Part shown: positions 13,680 through 16,968 of the stretch, piece after piece
How the letters are laid out: each line of letters opens with the position of its first letter
How positions within the stretch are numbered: position 1 is the stretch's first letter
NCBI GenBank assembly: GCA_002490315.1
Contig: DLKG01000066.1
Span: forward strand, 2,189 to 19,156
Source: Prevotella sp. UBA7594
Lineage (GTDB): Bacteria > Bacteroidota > Bacteroidia > Bacteroidales > Bacteroidaceae
Length of the DNA: 16,968 nt
Direction of reading: 5' to 3'
Made by a program: the position numbers and the translations under genes
The notes under the pieces: generated by a model
The model's database searches: none
Seen by the model: only the letters and a program-made list of their open reading frames with translations
What the model was told of the DNA's origin: nothing

Positions 13680-14228
13680 TTACAGTAATTCCTCTATTTG
13701 CTTTGCAATGTTCTCCATGCTTTCTGTCGGCTCGAAGCGTGCCACTACCTGTCCGCGCTTGTTGACGAGAAACTTCGTGAAGTTCCATTTGATGTCGCTC
13801 TTCTCCTTGTAGTCGGGGTCTTCCTTGGAGAGGATGTCCTCAAGGACGGGAGTAAGCTTGTGGGCAGGGTCGAAGCCTGCGAATGACTTCTGCTCCTTGA
13901 GAAACTTGTAGAGGGGGTCGGCGTCGTCACCGTTTACCTTCAGCTTCTTGAAGCGCGGAAACTCCGTGCCGTATGTGAGCTTGCAGAACTGATGGATTGA
14001 CTCGTCTGTGCCGGGAGCCTGTGCTCCAAACTGGTTGCATGGAAAATCGAGCACCTCAAATCCCTGAGCGTGGTATTTCTCGTAGAGTTTCTCCAACTCC
14101 TCGTATTGCGGCGTGAAGCCGCATTTTGTTGCCGTGTTGACGATGAGCAACACTTCATTGGCGTACTCTTTCAGGGACACTTCCTTACCTTTTCGATCTT
14201 TTACAGAGAATTCATAAACAGTTCTCAT
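13680..14228 (-). CDS. gpx: Glutathione-peroxidase-family thiol peroxidase
   Basis: A 182-residue peroxidase that reduces hydrogen peroxide and organic hydroperoxides. Signatures: NTATKCGFTPQY (31-42) with peroxidatic Cys36 in place of selenocysteine, LDFPCNQFGAQAPGT (60-74) with catalytic Gln66, and IKWNFTKFLV (146-155) with Trp148 and Asn149. Cys82 in HQFCKLTYG sits where thioredoxin-dependent members of the family have their resolving cysteine, so the likely reductant is thioredoxin rather than glutathione. The immediate downstream partner trxB fits this. No signal peptide, so cytoplasmic. Start ATG 14228 gives the standard family N-terminus. A possible -7 box lies about 70 nt upstream. 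Confidence 0.95.
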   Translation of the reverse strand: MRTVYEFSVKDRKGKEVSLKEYANEVLLIVNTATKCGFTPQYEELEKLYEKYHAQGFEVLDFPCNQFGAQAPGTDESIHQFCKLTYGTEFPRFKKLKVNGDDADPLYKFLKEQKSFAGFDPAHKLTPVLEDILSKEDPDYKEKSDIKWNFTKFLVNKRGQVVARFEPTESMENIAKQIEELL

Positions 14229-14297
14229 CTTTTCTTTTCCTTATGTTTTTATGTGTTTCTTGTTATGCCTTTTTCTTTTAGGGTGCTGTTTACTCTA

Positions 14298-14305
14298 CAA
14301 AATTA
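14298..14305 (-). promoter_or_regulatory. Possible -7 box for the gpx-trxB unit
   Basis: On the minus strand this reads TAATTTTG, matching TAnnTTTG, 69 nt before the peroxidase start. No convincing -33 box is visible at 19-21 nt. Confidence 0.4.
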
Positions 14306-14381
14306 CAGAAAGTATTCCATAAAATTACAGATTATCCTGTTATTTTTCTCTTAAAGGCAAAATAATCAATTATGCTTTCCT

Positions 14382-14777
14382 TTATTGCTGCTTTTTGTTG
14401 TCCTTGTAGTATTTCAGTCCGCCCTTGACGTTTTGAATGAGGGCTTTTGAAGAATAGGTGGCTCCGCTCACACCGTCGACTTTCATCGCCGATGCTTCGT
14501 TGACGGTCTTTCCGATGAATTTATTGTAGAGCTCCTCGGCGCGTGCGAAGACGGCAGGGGTCTCCTGATTGGGCAATGACTCAATCTTCGTGATGCGGTC
14601 GTTCTTGATGAATATCTTTACTGGCGTCTTGCCTTGGAAACCACGTGCTTTCACTATTGACGACGTGTTGATGATGGCTGTGCCCTTGCTGTATTTGATG
14701 GCGTTCTTGCTGATGCCTGCACTCATGAGGACAAAGGCAAGGACGGCTACGGAAATGGATGAAATTTTTTGCTTCAT
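14382..14777 (-). CDS. Exported FMN-binding domain protein
   Basis: A 131-residue protein with an N-terminal signal peptide or membrane anchor (MKQKISSISVAVLAFVLMSA) and a single FMN-binding domain. The motif DGVSGATYSSKAL (101-113) is the flavinylation site seen in NqrC/RnfG-type domains; Thr107 would carry covalent FMN, attached by ApbE, which is not in this window. Such proteins relay electrons in the periplasm or extracellularly. An upstream in-frame extension to about 14909 would overlap nadB and lacks protein-like character, so ATG 14777 is chosen. It follows nadB on the same strand, but a strong intrinsic terminator occupies the gap, leaving only 7 nt between U tract and ATG. How it is transcribed is therefore unclear. 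Confidence 0.88.
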   Translation of the reverse strand: MKQKISSISVAVLAFVLMSAGISKNAIKYSKGTAIINTSSIVKARGFQGKTPVKIFIKNDRITKIESLPNQETPAVFARAEELYNKFIGKTVNEASAMKVDGVSGATYSSKALIQNVKGGLKYYKDNKKQQ

Positions 14778-14784
14778 AAGATTA

Positions 14785-14821
14785 AAAAAAATAGAGGTAC
14801 GACCCCTACGAGCCGTACCTC
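14785..14821 (-). terminator. Intrinsic terminator after nadB
   Basis: Read on the minus strand, an 8-bp stem GAGGTACG/CGTACCTC (14821-14814 with 14801-14794) with a 12-nt loop is followed by TATTTTTTTT. It starts 17 nt after the nadB stop. The U tract ends 7 nt before the start codon of the FMN-binding gene. Confidence 0.88.
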
Positions 14822-14838
14822 CTATGTTTGTTACTCTA

Positions 14839-16428
14839 TTACTTCTTGTCGTAGGCGTGGAGTGGATAGTCCGTTGTGTAGTGGAGGCCGCGGCACTCTT
14901 TGCGCTCAATGGCTTGGCGAGTGATAAGATAGCCTACGTTGATCATGTTGCGGAGCTCGCAGATGTCACGGCTGGCCTTCACGCGCTTGAAGAGAGCCTC
15001 GGTTTCTTCGTAGAGAAGGTCGAGACGGTCCCATGCACGCTTCAGACGAAGGTCGGAACGTACGATGCCAACGTAGTTGGACATAATCTCGCCCACTTCC
15101 TTCACGCTTTGCGTGATGAGCACTTTTTCCTCGTTGGTCATCGTGCCCTCATCGTTCCATTCCGGCACCTGCTCGTTGAAGTCGTACTCGTCGACGTGCT
15201 CCAAAGAGTGCTTGGCGGCGGCGTCAGCATATACGACAGCCTCAATGAGCGAATTGCTTGCCAGACGGTTGCCGCCGTGGAGTCCGGTGCAGGAGCACTC
15301 GCCGATGGCGTAGAGGCGCTCAATGCTCGACTGACCGTTGAGATCTACCTTTATGCCGCCACACATATAGTGGGCTGCGGGGCGAACAGGAATATAGTCG
15401 GTTGTGATGTCGATGCCGATTGACTTGCACTTGTGGTAGATGTTCGGGAAGTGCTTCTTGGTTTCTTCTGGATCCTTGTGGGTGACGTCGAGGCATACGT
15501 GGTCGATGCCGTGTATCTTCATCTCCTTGTCGATGGCGCGTGCCACGATGTCACGCGGAGCAAGGGAGAGACGCTTGTCGTATTTCTCCATGAACGACTC
15601 GCCGTTCGGAAGGCGAAGAATGCCGCCGTAGCCACGCATGGCCTCGGTGATGAGGAAGGCGGGATGGGTCTCGCCGGGATGGTAGAGAGCGGTGGGGTGG
15701 AACTGCACGAACTCCATGTCCTTCACTGTGCCCTTGGCACGGTACACCATTGCCTCGCCGTCGCCAGTGGCTATGACAGGGTTGGTGGTTGTCTGGTAGA
15801 CAGCTCCGCAGCCACCCGTACACATCAGTGTCACCTTGCTCAGGTAGGTGTCTACTTTCTGTGTCTCAGGATTGAGCACGTAGGCACCGTAGCAATTGAT
15901 ATAAGGAGTGCGACGTGTGACGCGGGCGCCGAGGTGGTGCTGCGTGATAATCTCCACTGCGAAATGGTTTTCCTTGATGTCGATGTCGGGGCAGGCGCGT
16001 ACGGCTGCCATGAGGCCGCGCTGAATCTCGGCTCCCGTGTCGTCGGCGTGGTGGAGAATGCGGAATTCAGAGTGACCACCCTCGCGGTGAAGGTCGAACT
16101 CTCCGTCTTCCTTGCGGTCGAAGTTTACTCCCCAGTCTACAAGCTCCTTTATCTGGGCGGGCGCATTGCGTACTACTTGCTCAACGGCGCGACGGTCGCT
16201 GATGTAGTCGCCTGCAATCATAGTGTCCTCTATGTGCTTGTCGAAATTGTCGACTACGAGGTTAGTCACTGAAGCTACTCCTCCCTGGGCAAACGATGTG
16301 TTTGCCTCGTCGAGCGAAGTCTTGCAAATCATACACACTTTTCCTTTGTGTGCGTGGGCCACTTTTAGGGCGTAGCTCATGCCGGCAACTCCGGCGCCGA
16401 TAATAAGAAAGTCGTATTTGAAAACCAT
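14839..16428 (-). CDS. nadB: L-aspartate oxidase
   Basis: A 529-residue FAD enzyme that oxidises L-aspartate to iminoaspartate, the first step of de novo NAD synthesis; NadA then makes quinolinate. It resembles the fumarate reductase/succinate dehydrogenase flavoprotein family. Visible motifs: FAD-binding LIIGAGVAGMSYAL (9-22), TSFAQGGVA (44-52), HREGGHS (114-120), VQFHPTALY (241-249), ITEAMRGYGG (260-269), APRDIVARAID (290-300), RPAAHYMCGG (349-358) and GLHGGNRLASNSLIEAVVY (382-400). The C-terminal helical domain is complete, ending with CRGLHYTTDYP, which is typical of NadB. nadA and nadC are not beside it here. A -7-like box lies about 30 nt upstream and a strong terminator follows, so it is probably transcribed alone. 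Confidence 0.96.
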   Translation of the reverse strand: MVFKYDFLIIGAGVAGMSYALKVAHAHKGKVCMICKTSLDEANTSFAQGGVASVTNLVVDNFDKHIEDTMIAGDYISDRRAVEQVVRNAPAQIKELVDWGVNFDRKEDGEFDLHREGGHSEFRILHHADDTGAEIQRGLMAAVRACPDIDIKENHFAVEIITQHHLGARVTRRTPYINCYGAYVLNPETQKVDTYLSKVTLMCTGGCGAVYQTTTNPVIATGDGEAMVYRAKGTVKDMEFVQFHPTALYHPGETHPAFLITEAMRGYGGILRLPNGESFMEKYDKRLSLAPRDIVARAIDKEMKIHGIDHVCLDVTHKDPEETKKHFPNIYHKCKSIGIDITTDYIPVRPAAHYMCGGIKVDLNGQSSIERLYAIGECSCTGLHGGNRLASNSLIEAVVYADAAAKHSLEHVDEYDFNEQVPEWNDEGTMTNEEKVLITQSVKEVGEIMSNYVGIVRSDLRLKRAWDRLDLLYEETEALFKRVKASRDICELRNMINVGYLITRQAIERKECRGLHYTTDYPLHAYDKK

Positions 16429-16457
16429 CTTTTCAACTTTAAATTTCTAATACACTG

Positions 16458-16465
16458 CAAATTTA
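16458..16465 (-). promoter_or_regulatory. Possible -7 box for nadB
   Basis: The minus strand reads TAAATTTG, matching TAnnTTTG, 29 nt before the nadB start. The -33 region is only weakly similar to the consensus. Confidence 0.45.
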
Positions 16466-16673
16466 GACAAAAATCGCTGAACATTGTAAAGATATTCAAC
16501 TTTTTTGCAAGTTTTTTGATTTTGAATAAGGGAAAAGATAAATGGACATACCTTAACTATGTGAATTTTGTGGCCTTATATATAATATATAATGTATATG
16601 GCTATTTTTATAAGTTGAATATGTAAACAAGTGTTAAAATAATGGTTAATTCCAAACTTTTTTCTTGAAAAGT

Positions 16674-16704
16674 TTTGGAGTTACGGATAAAAGTCATACC
16701 TTTG
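16674..16704 (+). promoter_or_regulatory. Strong promoter, probably of an rRNA operon
   Basis: TTTG (16674-16677) and TACCTTTG (16697-16704) are separated by exactly 19 nt, the best match to the Bacteroidetes promoter consensus in the window. Transcription would start near 16711. An A/T-rich region upstream (about 16570-16640) could serve as an UP-like element, and an imperfect inverted repeat (CCAAACTTTT at 16652-16661 with AAAAGTTTTGG ending at 16678) overlaps the -33 box. Confidence 0.75.
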
Positions 16705-16710
16705 CATCCG

Positions 16711-16968
16711 CTTTTGAGAAGCAACGCAACCTCAAGCAAAACGAGATTGAGAAGTGCTTAAGAAAGCGAAAAGAAAGAGTTCTTTGAAAAGATTTACATA
16801 AGACAGATAAAGTAGTACAAGAAGCGAGGGCAACAGTAATGTTGTTCTTGGGTAGAAGAAAAAACGAACCGTCAAGTTTGTTTGAATAATACTCTTAAAT
16901 TTGGAAGCTCGTTCTGAAACAGATACAAACAAAAGGCCTTAAGGTCGTATGGGTCCTATAAGACCTAT
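16711..16968 (+). ncRNA. Probable leader of an rRNA operon (16S gene beyond the window)
   Basis: No ORF is plausible here. GAGTTCTTTGAAAA (16777-16790) resembles the boxA antitermination element of Bacteroidetes rRNA leaders. Downstream a hairpin forms from CAACA/TGTTG (16831-16835 with 16840-16844, loop GTAA) topped onto CAAGAA/TTCTTG (16818-16823 with 16845-16850), a boxB-like arrangement. Near the end are AAGGCCTT (16933-16940) and GGTC/GACC (16952-16955 with 16962-16965). The window stops before any recognisable 16S sequence, so identity rests on promoter strength and leader elements; a tRNA-led or other stable-RNA operon is the alternative. Confidence 0.65.

Noticed and set aside
14778..14909. 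N-terminal extension of the FMN-binding protein
   Set aside because: It runs through the nadB 3' end and the terminator; residues are low-complexity and lack a signal peptide, which appears only from ATG 14777.
16732..16932. 66-codon minus-strand ORF in the right-hand intergenic region
   Set aside because: It lies across the predicted stable-RNA leader, is low-complexity, and has no initiation context.

Overview
The window looks like chromosomal DNA of a Bacteroidales bacterium, most likely Prevotellaceae (Prevotella or a close relative). Four things point there. Several promoters fit the Bacteroidetes pattern, a -33 TTTG-like box and a -7 TAnnTTTG box about 19-21 bp apart. Secreted proteins end in type IX secretion (T9SS) type A-like C-terminal domains. 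A lipoprotein has an acidic stretch right after its lipobox cysteine. Ribosomal protein L31 is of type B. Species cannot be fixed from the sequence alone.

Layout. Positions 1-250 are repeat-rich and non-coding. hflX (ribosome-splitting GTPase, minus strand) follows, ending at 251. A 457-nt intergenic region holds a good plus-strand promoter and an array of 22-nt palindromic repeats. It leads into three ATGA-overlapping genes (1956-5697) for exported proteins that I cannot assign to a characterised family, and then, after a long inverted repeat, a secreted subtilisin-like protease (5837-7975) with its own T9SS-like tail. Next come L31 with its own promoter and terminator, and a surface-lipoprotein DNA/RNA endonuclease whose 3' end overlaps a convergent sodium:solute symporter gene. 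The symporter and a secreted metallophosphoesterase diverge from a perfect 12-bp inverted repeat that contains a -7 box in each direction. The right part is a minus-strand redox cluster: nadB, a covalent-FMN-type exported protein, a glutathione-peroxidase-like thiol peroxidase and trxB. The last ~300 nt carry a strong promoter and a boxA-containing leader typical of an rRNA operon; the 16S gene itself lies beyond the window.

How the genes relate. The thiol peroxidase and trxB are 15 nt apart and make a plausible unit: the peroxidase has a cysteine where thioredoxin-dependent relatives carry their resolving cysteine, and TrxB would supply the reducing power through a thioredoxin encoded elsewhere. 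nadB ends in a clear intrinsic terminator that sits directly before the FMN-protein gene.

The best candidate for something undescribed is the 1956-5697 operon. The second and third proteins each appear to contain three diverged copies of one beta-rich module with a recurring end motif (G-T/D-I-x-V ... G-x-Y-x-I-x-I ... D-x-x-G ... G-T-L). The first protein is little more than a short N-terminal segment plus a sorting domain. The third lacks the sorting domain, which suggests it stays in the periplasm or is carried by its partners. The adjacent secreted protease could act on them; that link is inference from proximity only.
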